A stretch of 64,000 bases of DNA from Dioscorea cayenensis subsp. rotundata (taxonomy: Eukaryota > Streptophyta > Magnoliopsida > Dioscoreales > Dioscoreaceae). The position numbers and the translations under genes were made by a program. The notes under the pieces were generated by a model that saw nothing but the letters and a program-made list of their open reading frames with translations, had not been told where the DNA came from and made no database searches. This document shows positions 23,231-35,553 of the stretch, one piece after another; the stretch's first letter is position 1; the number at the start of each line of letters is the position of its first letter. The stretch is taken from NCBI RefSeq assembly GCF_009730915.1, contig NC_052477.1, forward strand, positions 372,001 through 436,000. The letters run 5' to 3'.

Positions 23231-24182
23231 GTCATAGAACAAATGTATATCCAAAAGACATGATGATATATGCATATAAAAAAATAGTCCAAACAAATTT
23301 AATTTATAATCAATAAATACAGCAATTACCTTAACGCATTGCAGACAAATAATGTCTTCATGAGACTTAACCTGCGGAAATTTCGTTGGATCCAGTGAAA
23401 AAAAATTGACTGAAAGCGCAGGAGAGGATTGATCCATTATCTTTAGATTGAGATAATAATCTGAAGAGCAAGTAAAAGTTCATTAAAAAAAAATGTATCC
23501 TCAAAGTAAGTTTCTCCATCAAATGCTACATAAAATGTAGAACAATTGTACATAGTATCAAAATTCTTCATACTCAGATGTTGAGAAAAACCTAACCTCA
23601 CTCTGGCCAAACTCCCTGTTTGTAAAGATTAAAGAGCATATGTTAGGGGCTAGAGTAACACTCAATCTTCTAATTAAGGTAGAATAAACTAAAAGAACTT
23701 CAAATTCTCTCTGCCTTTCATTAGCTAAGGAAATCAGGTCTGTTGCACTCTTTCAATGAGATAGGTCTCTGGCCCTGCAGTTATAACTGACTTTTTTTTT
23801 ATGAACCAAAAAGTTCATAAAATTATCCTCTTTAAAGGCCCAATCTGTTGAGCAACACCTAAATCATACTACAGCCTACTGAAAACCATAAACAACAAAA
23901 AGGAATGAAATTTAACATCACAATCGTAACAATCAAAGAAACCCTAAATGATGAACAGAAAACCAGCAAGAAAATATTGAAGAGAAATGCATGAAGAGAG
24001 TGAAACAGACGGAAATTAAAAGGTTTTTCAGGAAAGGAATGCAAACCAGATCCCCGGCTCTTTTTAGGGCTTCCAATTTCAGTGATCACCGCCAATAGAT
24101 TGATGTTGATATCAATGGCTTTCTTGGCATCAAGAAGTGAAAGATATTCATAGTTGGTCGACGACGACGACGAAGTTGCCAT
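19676..24182 (-). CDS. POT1: Protection of telomeres 1 (single-strand telomere-binding, OB-fold protein)
   Basis: Ten exons found: 24182-24047, 23460-23330, 22762-22591, 22148-22081, 22010-21922, 21482-21216, 21119-21046, 20934-20867, 20566-20420, 19894-19676, giving 456 residues in one frame. Residues 15-90 form the first OB fold (LLDAKKAIDININLLAVITE, YYLNLKIMD, FFSLDPTKFPQVKSHEDII). RRSSFGLFEGKNGGD follows, equivalent to SSFALFEGK in plant POT1. The middle exons carry the second OB-fold region and the last exon ends PPWVWCCIKSYFVNG, a plant POT1 C terminus. POT1 caps or regulates chromosome ends and interacts with telomerase. Between exons 2 and 3 about eight residues of the OB fold seem absent compared with relatives, and both junctions are phase 0, so a small extra exon of about 24-30 nt may lie within the 567 bp intron; I could not fix it. 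A CT run (GA on the gene strand) lies just upstream of the start. Confidence 0.92.
23184..23229. repeat. CA microsatellite in a POT1 intron
   Basis: A run of CA dinucleotides with a single interruption, in the intron after POT1 exon 2. Confidence 0.95.
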
Positions 24183-24199
24183 TGATAGCGCTCCGGTGC

Positions 24200-24223
24200 T
24201 CGCTCTCTCTCTCTCTCTCTCTC
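24200..24223. repeat. CT run in the POT1 leader
   Basis: A CT dinucleotide run 18 bp upstream of the POT1 start; on the gene strand it is a GA-rich leader, common in plant 5' UTRs. Confidence 0.85.
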
Positions 24224-25507
24224 AATCCTCACTCTGTTTCCTCACTCTGTTTTGAAGTTCACTTTCCGAATTCCAAATTTCCAATTGAAGTTATCAAAAA
24301 CGAGGAAACAATGATGACAAAGAGATGTAGGTGGAGGCTATATAGGTTTCCCGGGTCCCAAGGTTAGGGTTTACCTAAATATTTATTTACTTTTTATAAA
24401 TACTTGGACAATTTCTATATTTCTATTTCTATGTTGTATAATGTAAGAATTTGATGCTTGCGTAAATTTATTTGTTTTTTTTTTAACGTGGAAATATGTA
24501 AGTATAACTCTACATTACATGAAAAATAAAATAATCAAATTCTTGTAGTTAATACAGGAAAATAAATTTATGACAATAAAAACTAACTAAAAATAAATAA
24601 ATAAATCACTTATTTATTAAAAAAAAAGAAAATCACAGCCAACAGAAACATTGAAAAAAATACAAATAAATACTAAAATAAATAAGCTCACGGAGAGAGA
24701 CAAGGAAAGAACACAAACTAACTAAAAAGCGGGAAGATGAGAAAGCAAGAAAAAAATAAAATAAAAATACCAACTTTTTATTATATAAGTAACTATAAAT
24801 ATGGTTGTAATTGAGCTGAGCGAAGTTAAGTTTTGCTATATTCAAACTTAGCTAAACATAATTTTAAGTCGATCCCAACCTCAAATTAAACCTATTTTAA
24901 ACTTCATTTATCAGAGGGCTTGGCTAATTAAGAAAATATAGAGTTCGCAAATAGCACAATTTTAATTGGGCCCAAGCTCAAGTTTTTTTTTATAAATCTA
25001 CCTTAACCTTTATTTATCATGCTTGAGCTTGCTTCGTTAAAAAATTATAGAACTCTAGCGTAGCTTATTTGACTATAGGATTTGTTCCTGCACTATACCT
25101 CTATAATAGATAATGAGATCTTTAAATTATTATAATAACCAATGTATTACACGAGTTGTTCACAAACCTTAAAGTTCAAGTTGGGCTTATTTCTGTTACA
25201 AGCTTAGAAATTAGATTCAAGAATCACTTGTTTAGTTTACCAAACAAAGCCAAGCCTCCAAATTTTTAATAAACACATTGATTGGTTCGTTTATCTCCCT
25301 AGCTATAAATCTAATGTTTTTTTAAAAAAATTTATCATCATTAAATTACACATATAAATGAAAAGAGAAGTATGTAATATGTTATATTGTGATTGTCAAT
25401 TGTCTTGATTTTTTTCCCAAGTTCTTGTTCTCAATGTATTTTCTTAATTAGCTATACTTTTCCATTTCATTTTCAAAATAATAATAATAATAATATTAAC
25501 TTAACAA
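24224..25507. other. Intergenic, AT-rich, nothing recognised
   Basis: No gene-like frame. The stretch about 24480-24780 is A-rich with AAATAAATAAATAAA runs and could be an old LINE 3' tail, but I could not align it to the LINEs in this window. Confidence 0.5.
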
Positions 25508-28500
25508 TTTTTTTTTTTTTGATAAAAGTGGATAAACCACTACTTTATTGAAAAAGAAAAGCAGAAGCTCGAAAGTACAACTCACAAGGTAAACAAAGTA
25601 AAGAGTTCTCACCAGCAGTGAAGAACTCAGAAAAGAAAATACAAGTAAACAAATAAGGCAGCTGGGAAAGCGAAGAGATCCGTCTGGAGTCACAGGACAG
25701 TCCGAGCTGCAGGAAGGAGTAGATTACTCCTGAATCAATGGAGTGTCAAGATTGCCGGTGTTATCTGCGGTCCGTGCGCTCAGAAAGTCGAGGGAGCGCT
25801 TTATCTTCTTGGAGGCTTCATTCAGCGTTTGCTGGTGGGGTAAAGAAGCTGTAGAAAACCAAGCAAGCAACATATTAATGATTTTGAATAATACTTTAGG
25901 AAAAGGTAATGCAGTGTTTTGAAAGATGCGGTTGTTCCGTTCCAGCCAAATATTCCAGATAATTGCTCTAGAGAGTAAGTCCCACAACAATCTAATGGTT
26001 GAATGTAATGAAGGTAACCATAAGGTCCAGATGCTTGAAAACTGTGGGAGGTAGAGATTGAAGATCAAGAGTGTTGGAGAAGTAGGACCAAAAACGGGAA
26101 GAATAGACACAGTCTAAAAAGAGATGATCCACAGTTTCAGAATTCTTGTGGCAAAGAGTGCAAGTATCTGTGGCGTTTGGGTTACATCCCTTCTTAAAGA
26201 GATTAGTGAGTGTGTGAATTTTATTATCCCAAACAAGGCAGCAAAAAAGAATAATTTTACTTGGACAATGAGTTTTCCAAAAATTAGAATATAGTGGACT
26301 GCGCATTCCACCATCAATTAAAAAATTATAGAATGATTTAACAGTGAAAATACCATTCTTTTCCAAGGTCCAAGTAATGGAATCATCCTGATCATGAGAA
26401 CAAACTGGAATTAAGTTTAAGATAGTAGACAAATCATCACGTGTTGCGGAATGAAAAACTTTCATAGAGTTGCTAAGGAGCGAGAATTGTCTAAAGGGAA
26501 ATCCATGGTTGGGAACAGTCATTGAATAGTGTTGGCCAGAGATCCTTAAGTACTTGTCCCCCCGTCCATCGATCATGCCAAAGAAGAGTATCCTTTCCAT
26601 TTCTAACAGTTTTGGAAATACATGATCTAAAAAGATATTAGGGTAGTGATGACACGGCCCAAAAAAATGATTTGTTTCTAGGGAGGGTGTGAAACAAAGT
26701 TCCAGGTAAAATGATGGAGTAGTTGGATCTGATGATTTTAGCCCAACACAAGTTAGGGTTAGAAATAAACTTCCACCACCATTTTCCAAGGAGAGCTTTG
26801 TTGAATTTGGCAAGATTAAGAATTCCCCAACCTCCCAAGAGGCGAGGCCGCAGATTCGATTCCAAGCGACCCGGTCCTAGCTTCTTTAGAGTTCAAGTCG
26901 GTCCTTTCCAAAGGAAGTCCCTACGAGTCTTATCAATTTCCTTAATTACCCAAGCGGGTAGTTTGAAGACGTCATCCACGTAAACATGTGTTGTGGATAA
27001 GGCGAATTGATAAGGGTTAGACGACCACCAATGGAGAGATAAGTAGATTTCCAAGTGGGGAGTCTCGCTCGGACAGTCTGGATAAGTTTGGTCCAATCTC
27101 GTCTCTGGGTCGATCTACGCGAAAGAAGTACTCCCAAGTAGGTAATAGGGAGGCGGTTTCTATTGCAATTGAGAATTGCTGCAGATGAAAAGTTTGGTTG
27201 GAAACCAAAGTTTGTTGAGTATAAACAGTTTTTGGAAAAATTGATTGATAACCCAGAAGAGCCTTGAAAAGGTAAAGAATAAGTTTGATGATGTGAAGGT
27301 CTTCATGTCCACTGTAGCGGAGAGATGATAAGATCATCCGCATATTGAAGATGACAGATTCGTTCATCTTGAGAGATTTGAACTCCAATTAAGATTTTGG
27401 AACTGAGGGCGTGGTGGAACATAGCACTAAGAGCGTCGGACTAAGGCGAAAAAGGAGGGAGAGGCGGGTCTCCTTGTCGAGACCTTTTGCGTCGGATGTA
27501 ACCATGGGTGGTGCCATTGATTAGGATCCGGGCCTTGGCAGGGTCTTTTAGGATGGTATGAATCCACGATAACCATTTGTTACCGAAGCCTCTAGCAGTA
27601 AGGATTTCAAGAAGGAAGTCCCAGTCTAAAGAGTCAAAAGCCTTAGCGAAGTCTACTTTGAAAGCGTAACCAAGAGATTTCCCTTTTTGGAGATGGAAAA
27701 TTGGTTCTTGGGCGCAATGATGTTATCGATGATACATGCGCTTTGATAAATCCAGATTGAGATTCATCGACCAAGTCGCTGATCACCAAACTTAGTCTAG
27801 TAGCAAGAATCTTGGGGATAATTTTGCAAGTGGAATTGATTAGACTAATAGGTCGAAAGTCAGATACATCAGTCGGGGCCTTCTTTTTGCGATAAGTGCT
27901 ATATATGAACCCAATTAATCTTTTCAATGTTAATTGAGCCATCATAGAAGTCTTAGCAAAGGTTGACAACTGAATCTTGTAGTAAGGTCCAATGATTTTG
28001 AAAGAAGAAAATTGGGAAACCATCTGGCCCGGGGGCTTTGTCGGTGTTCAGATCAAAAACAGCATTTTTGATCTCATCCAAGGTAAACGGTCGTTCAAGG
28101 GAAGATAGTTCAACATGCGTCTTGTAGTTGAAAAGGCTTTGCCAATCAAGAAGGAATCTTTGATTGGAAGGTGTTCCCAAAAGAAGTTGAAAGTGTTTGG
28201 AAAATAACTTCCCAATTTCACGATCCCCTTCCACCCAATGTCCATTATTACAAATTCGGGGTATGAAGTTCTTGTTACATCTTCCGTTAGCAATATTATG
28301 GAAGAATTTGGTATTTGAATCTCCTTCCTTAAGCCAAGTAATTCTAGATCTCTGCTTCCAATAAATTTCCTCTTGTTTTTGTAAAGTGTGTAGTTCAAGG
28401 CGAATCTGAGAAAGATGGGTGGTTTCAACTTCTGTAAGAGGTCTAAGTTCACTTATGGAATCAAGTGAGGCTAAAATAGAGATAAGATTTTTCTTGTGAA

Positions 28501-28780
28501 GATTAGTCACGCCAAAGTTTAACTTAGCCCAGTTTCTAAGTTTAGCTTTCAAAAAGGCTAATTTTTTGGAGATGATGAAGGCTCCGCAACCATCGAAATT
28601 AGTTTCGGTCCACCAGTCTTTAATTAGGTTATTAAGTTGGTCATTGGTATACCACGCTTTTTCCAACCTAAAAATTCTGGGGCGAGGGCATGTGTCCCAA
28701 AATCAAGACAAATAGGAGAGTGATCTGATCCAATTCTAGGTAAAGCAAACTGGATGGAACGAGGAAAAACAATAAATTGG
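25508..28780 (-). mobile_element. L1-type LINE, 5'-truncated, with poly(A) tail
   Basis: The element reads on the minus strand. Its 5' end (near 28780) lies in the last part of the endonuclease (PRIGSDHSPICLDFG). The reverse transcriptase follows, with KAPGPDGFP, FRPISLINSTCKIIPKILA, ESQSGFIK and the catalytic YADD at 27344-27333. Next is the zinc-binding zf-RVT domain (CPSKIILFCCLVWDNK, CTLCHKNSETVDHLF), and the coding part ends at 25724. No RNase H domain follows. The 3' UTR ends GGTTTATCCACTTTTATC plus a run of 12-13 A (T at 25508-25520 on the plus strand). Coding frames are broken in several places, so it is inactive. It shares its 3' end with the fragment at 10.3-11.2 kb. No convincing target duplication was found. 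Confidence 0.93.
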
Positions 28781-31700
28781 GATTATGATTATTGATTATT
28801 GCACTTGGATCATCCATTTATTTACAAGTATAAATTGTTTGATGACATAGTAAATGCTAAAATAAATAAATAAATAAAGTTAATAAAATATAAAATCAAA
28901 TTTAAAAATTTATTAAAATAAATTAAATATAAAAATCTCTCTTGTACTTTTTCTTATTTTAATAAATTTATGGTTTGTTTATTTTATTAAAAAAAATTAA
29001 ACATAAAACAAAATGACTAATTATAAACATAAAAAAAAATACATTTAAAGAACAAGAAACCATAAACATTCAAGAATCATCACCAAGCTTCTTCATGCGC
29101 AACAAAGCACCACCAACCAATACCAGCGTTGTGGAGAGGTGCTCAGGAATGGAGCTTTTGAAATTTATCAATGGCAATGGCGATGGCGATGGTGAGAAAC
29201 TGCTCTGAATATACTTTGATTTATTCTTTGTTGTTATGATTTCAATCAAGTCTATGAGGATTCATTCTCAATTGAAAATTTTCTGTAAAAATTTGCTCTT
29301 TTTTCATGAAATCGAGAAGACCTAATCCAATTAATGTTTGTCTTAGATTTGCTTACTCATGAATTGGCTCTCAGAAACAAAATTAGACATTTAGAGATGT
29401 GTTGCCAAGAGATAGGAAAGATATGGCACAATTAGTTGTTGAAGTTGAGATTGGGCCTATCAAATTAAAACAAGCAATGGACTTAGAAGACCAAATCCAT
29501 GGATTGGAAATCAATCACAGTTCCGATAGATGAAGGACATTCTACTAAGATTTTCTTATCTTTGATTTCCACAAGATAACTAATTGCCTTCTATTTCTAT
29601 AATTATATGCTCATCTTCTTTAACTACATGAATATGATGATGAATCTCAGGCATTTTTGTCATGTCTTATTTCTATACAAAAATCGAGTTCACACTAGTG
29701 CTTGTCGATCTAAGTGCGGTGAAGAATGGAAGAGTTAATTACCTACACCAGCTAAACAATGAAAGGCTGAAGGCTGTGAAAATGGAGTTTGAAGGAGGGC
29801 CTGCTATAGACATCACACATGCATGATAAGTAGGAAAATTTAAAGCCAACAGACAAGTCTAGCTACAAATTTTAGATTTTTAAGGAGGCCACTGACCACA
29901 CAAAACCAGCCATTGCCCACATGAATGAGACAGAACTTGATTGGCCTAATCAGTTAGCAATAACCATGGAACTCTTAATTAGTGACAGGTGACAAGAACC
30001 CGGCCTTAGCAGTACCACATATTCCTGATTATCTCAATTTCCAATTTCATCAGTGTCCACAATATTCACAATTTTCCTACTCCACAATCTGAATTAGCAG
30101 GCCATTAATTATGATTGCTATAGCATGGTGGACTTCTTAAAGCATTCTATGATTTGAAGTTTATCGTGATCAATCAACCAGGTAAAAATAAGCACTTCTG
30201 ATGTTTGACAACCAAGTATTCAAGTGTATAACATATAATTCTAGTTAATAATCAGGACATTTTACTTTCACTTATAATGTTGGGAGAATTATATTGTGCA
30301 TATTATTTAAGAGTGAAATCTTCTTTTCCTTAAAAGACCTTCAAACATTACAAGCTTCCAGAAATTCTAGTCACCCCTTTGGTTATAGGTTGAAGCTTTA
30401 TTTGTATATTTTCTGATAAATACATCTCCTCTCATCATTTATGATGCTGGTATATCATATGTGGCGTATCTCTTACACTGATCTGCTGACATATGTTGAA
30501 GTTGGTAGAATGCAGAAAATGGAATGCTTCTCAGTTATCTATGTAAAACATAAACAAGATAATATTTGACATCAAGACAAATGGCTCCTTGTTTGCTTTT
30601 TTGTCAAAAGTAGTAAAGCTCATCTTCTCAGGAGCTTATATTGAAGGTTCATGTTATTTGAAAGCCATTTCAGCAGTAAATTCTAGATTTCAAGTGATTG
30701 ACTTTATATGTTTGGGTGTTTCACACTTCTAAGTCTGAATAGGAATCTTTATAATTAAAAGAAAATCATTGGTAAAGCTTAACTACATAGCAACTCAAAC
30801 GAATTACTTAGATAAAGTTTGCTTAATTTTCTAAAATGGCTTAGCTTTTCTGTAGAAGCTAATAATATCTAAAATTATTATTGCTAAATCAAATGCTGTT
30901 TGTACCTTAAGGCTAGAACACTGCATGTTATTTTCATATGTACATGATGCTGTTATGTCGGTTTTTCTTCATTTGCCAATAAGAGTTTGTGGAAAGTTAA
31001 TCATTCAGATGCATTCATTCTGATGTTAAATGGTTGGCAATGAGGATCCCCGGTAACATAAAAAATGTTTCTCCGTAAGCAACCAAATCATCACTGTTTG
31101 AGATTGATATTCTATTGCCAGTTGTCAACATAAAAAATGCATCTCCTTTCAATATATTGGCTTGTTAAATATTAAATAACTCCATGATGCTCATGTGTTT
31201 GCCATTTAGCAATTTAAAATTCTGATGCTCTGCACCACCTGCTGATTGTTGTCTCAAGATAACATAAGAGTTCAATCATGGTTGTCATTGCTGCAATTTT
31301 CATGTCCTTTAACAGATTGATGGGCTCATGAATTCTGGCTCCCATGAGGAGATAAAAGCAGCTGTTCTTATTTTAATGCTATTTTTGTACTTGTGCTTTA
31401 AAACTTCCAAATTTGTGGGGTTACATTTCATGGATTTCTAGTTGAAAGTAAAATTTGACATATATCAGACTGCCATTTGCAGTACCACGTGCTGCCTTGC
31501 AGATGAGCAGTAATCTTAATCAGATACTGGAACTCCTGTAATAATATGTTGGTTCTCTTCAAAAACAAACTCATTACTTTTCTCTTGTTATCAACCGACA
31601 ACCAGACTAAATCATGTTCTACTACTATTGCTTGACAGGGTCACAACAAATTATAGTCACATGGAGATTCAGATGTGGACCTAGAGAGAGGCTGCAGGTT

Positions 31701-34700
31701 GTGTTTATCCATTTAGCCTTGGTAAATTGAATTTGATTGGCATTCTTCAGTTCTTTCAGTTTCAGCTGATAGCTGATGTAGTGATAATCCTGAAGATTCA
31801 AAGCTAAGATAAAGTCATATACAAACAATAAAAGCGCTGGCATACCCATATCTGATTCCCACAATGTACAGCTGCATCTCCAGGATGTGAAAGCCTGACA
31901 GTATTGCACAACTCAATCAATGTCTCTATAACTTTCAGCTATAACTGGTTTAACAGTACACCATACAGCCACCTTAAATCATGGTTCTGGTCAAGCAAGT
32001 GAAGATGAGTTTTATAGTTTGGAATTTACGATTATTTGTTTATCTGAAGCCAGTGATATGTTGTTTGGAGTTTATTTTCTTGATTAGACGTTGGACAAGG
32101 ATGGGCCAACAGTCTTGCAGAGTTAAAGATTGTCTAAATGTACAGGAAGGCTTGGATGTTGTTGATGGCTTGAGCCTTAGAAATCATCACAAGTAGGGAC
32201 AGGATTATGGATCCACTGTGCATGGGTGCTGCTCCATAACTGTACCACTTATGGCATGTTCCAAGCCTTGTATGGGAACATAGAGCAAGGGTAGATAGCC
32301 AAATATCTATAATGAGAACTGGGAAGTATTCGTAGACTAAGAAGGAAGGAACTTATTATAATCTTATGGGAGAAAAAGAAAAAGAAAGAGAGGCCAGGGG
32401 CTGATGAGTGCCAGTAGTGGTCCTTTGCATTTATGAGAATATTGAGGTTTGGATTTTGGTTTCCAGTCAGGAGGCGCCCTGTCCTTGAGGACTAAACTTT
32501 GCTGAGGTTGTTCATGAATGCATGCATGTCTTAAAAATTCTCCATGGGAGTGAAATTAAAGAATTACAAACTGTCTCCATATGTGCCGCTGCAACGTCTT
32601 GGTTGATTGGATGGTTTGAGTAATTGATTCATCCTTAGTCCCTCGTCTTTCTGAGAACAAAAGTGACATATTTCTGCATGAACAAAAGGAAATGCTGGGC
32701 AGCCCAGTTTTTTGGCAACATTGTGGGGCTTGTTTTGATTGAACTTTTGACCTCACTCATCCGGCATCTAATTGCATCTTTCATTTGTTTGAAGATTCAT
32801 AAGCTCTGGTGTCTGGCACTCAACAAACTTACTTTAGTACTGAAATCCTCAAAGTACTTACTTAATCATGCATACGTGCTACCTTTCTGTCACGTAACCT
32901 CAGAAACAACTCGTATTTTAGAGCAGATAGAGAGAGAAAGAGAGAGACATTGACCGGAAGCTTCTGCAAGTTGAAATATTAGCTTTTGAGTGGTGCCAGA
33001 ATAAGCATGAAAGGAATCATCGACACAAGTAGCTCCGGTATATTATTAATGGAGAATCCAAGCTAAGAGTAGCCATCAGCAAGTCTTGAAGATGATGCCT
33101 TCCATCTTTTGCCATCTTTTTAGATAATTCAGTTGGATAGGCATCAATGTCATGCACCATAACTTTAAATGATACCCAATGACATTTACATGCTGATTTG
33201 ATGAATCCCTTAATGCAGGCATGTGCTGTTTGGCACCACTAAGAGGTAGAAGACTAGCACGAGATTTACGATCTGTGCTGCAATTTTCAAGGTCCTATGG
33301 GTGGGAAGGTATCACTTTCAATGTAACCATTGGTTTAATTGTCCCTTCTCCACTCTCCCGGTGCACCATTGAGGCCACTATTGAAGAGGACAAATCAATA
33401 AAAGAGTGGTCAATTTTTATGTGAGCCCATTCTACAGTACCTAGGTCCACTTGTCACTGTGCAGTGGACCACCTGTACTACCATCAATCCCAATTCACCA
33501 TTGGCTCTTGTTGGTAAAGCTTTGCAAAACATGAGAGGATGATGATGATAGCGGTGCTGTTTCAATTGGCTACGGACCTCCTTTCTCTTAGTTACTTCAA
33601 ACTTACAAGTAAGTAAAACTGCCTCCTTAGATTTAACTTGAATTTTTTTACCAAAAGACATGTTTAGCAGACGCAATCTTTCAGTTATATGGTACCCAGA
33701 TATTATTTTTTAAGGCATGTCTGTGGATTACAACCCATCTGCAATCCAATGCAGTGTGGCTGGCAATGTTCTCATGGAGCCAAAACAAACATAAGTTAGC
33801 TCCACATTCATCCTCTTGATCAAAAGAATATGCCAATCACATCATTGATTAGAGAAAACCCCCAAACAATGGACCCTGACCACCCTTTGACTCCCTGGAC
33901 ATGTCCTTAAGACAGGCTCCATATGACCACCCACCTGACCTACCTCTCTGCCTTTGTTTTTCATAATAAACTTATGTGGCGGTAGAAACCATTAATAACT
34001 TCTTCGTTCTTAGAATAATATATATGAACAGAAGGATCACCTTTGTCAATCAATATAATTATTTAGATTAGTGAAGACAAACATTCCATGAGATGCATAT
34101 TTTATCTCAAACAACGACTAGTTGCCGCAGATCCTTCTATTCTACTTTTTTTTTTCACTAGTGCGGCACTGTCATGTGTGAGTTGATTAATAAATAATAT
34201 GTTTGTTTAAGTCCCATAAAAAAAATATTGCTTTTATGAAGGGGATTAGGAGGGACTGGGAGGGTTTAAATATTGCTTTATTTAAATGAGAGTCAAATAT
34301 TTTAATAATGGCTAAATTATATGGGGATTAGCTAATCTCCACCACATACTTCACAGCTCAAAAAGTGGGATCCAGATTGAGAATCAAAGAGAACAAGAAA
34401 AATCATCTTTTTAGGATAGACTTCTCATATATGGCTGTTATAAAGAGTATCAAAGAGAATATGGACACTGTACCTTTTTTCCATTTACTCTACAAACTTG
34501 GAGGCTGTTGCAGCAACAGCAGCTGAAAATCCTGGCCATTGGATAGCAACCTTTGGTTGGCTAGCCACAAAGTCATTTCTGGCAAGTCATGAGTGGGTAA
34601 TAAGCTTGGGATCTTTTTAACCATGGCTGCTGCTGCTTCAGGCTTTACTGAGATTTTATATGGATGGCCTTTCTCTGCTTTTCTGTTTCACTGGCTCCTT

Positions 34701-35490
34701 GGAGATAGGTACTGAAAGGCTTAAAGATCAAGCCTTTGAGGGGAAGTTTGAAGTTTTTTCTGCTTTGAGTGCAGAGGCAGCACTTGAGTTTTAAGATCAA
34801 AATGGGATTTTGACTTTTTTTAATTGATTTAGTGACGTGTTTTAGAGAAAACTGAAAGGATAGCTAGATTAGATGTTTTCTCGGCGCCTTTTTTTGGTGA
34901 AGTGTGAGTTTTGAGGGAGAGAAGGTTGGATTGTTGCTGGAAACCCTCGGTTCAGGTTCAAATCCTTGTGGGCAGCTTTAAGGAGGAAGGTTTGGTGGTC
35001 CAAGACCTGGGTTTTTCGCTGATCTGTCAAAGAGGATAGGGATTCGATTGATTTCTTGATGATTTATTGGTTTCTTGGTTTTCAAGTGAAGGAAAAGTTG
35101 GCACCTTTTTTACTTCCACCTATTTGATTCTCCCTCAAAGCTTCATGCTGGTTTTGATTTGGTGGTGCTGGAACTGGAAATGATTCTCTGGTGGTTATAT
35201 GCAAGCTCTAATCATTTTTTTGGCCTTTATTTTGTTCTTTTCGTGATGAGAATGAGGAAAAGGAGGCACGTTGCTTTTAGTAGTAGCATCCCCAAGGTTC
35301 AATCTTGCAGTGCCATCACTTCAAGTCCCTGCAATGTGGTGCTCTCCTGATGGAAAATTAATTTGAGGAGTGAGTTGTGTGTGTGTTTTCGTGGCAGCCG
35401 AGAATCCAATCCATTCCATACGACTATTTGCTCAAGTTTTTGATTCTTCTCATTGAGAGCTACAGTCACTTTTGTGTCTCCCTATCTTTT
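28781..35490. other. 6.7 kb with no recognised gene; PIF upstream region at its right end
   Basis: No frame with family resemblance was found. A short stretch near 29420-29530 reads MAQLVVEVEIGPIKLKQAMD followed by LEDQIHGLEI, coiled-coil-like and possibly a relic of an unknown host gene, but with no supporting neighbours. The region 34600-35490 is T- and GC-moderate and probably holds the PIF promoter and spliced 5' leader. A GA run lies at about 32930-32948. Confidence 0.45.
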
Positions 35491-35553
35491 ACGCCACTGT
35501 CCAAAGCACATAAAACAGCAAGCAAGGGGAAACTCAAAAGCACTCAATCCAAG

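Noticed and set aside
29330-29560. Coiled-coil-like relic (KLKQAMDLEDQIHGLE)
   Set aside because: Open for under 40 codons, no start, no partner exons with clear family match; a resemblance to FLX-like proteins could not be supported.
34940-34980. tRNA-like B box (GGTTCAAATCC)
   Set aside because: No A box at the right distance and no pairing acceptor arms.
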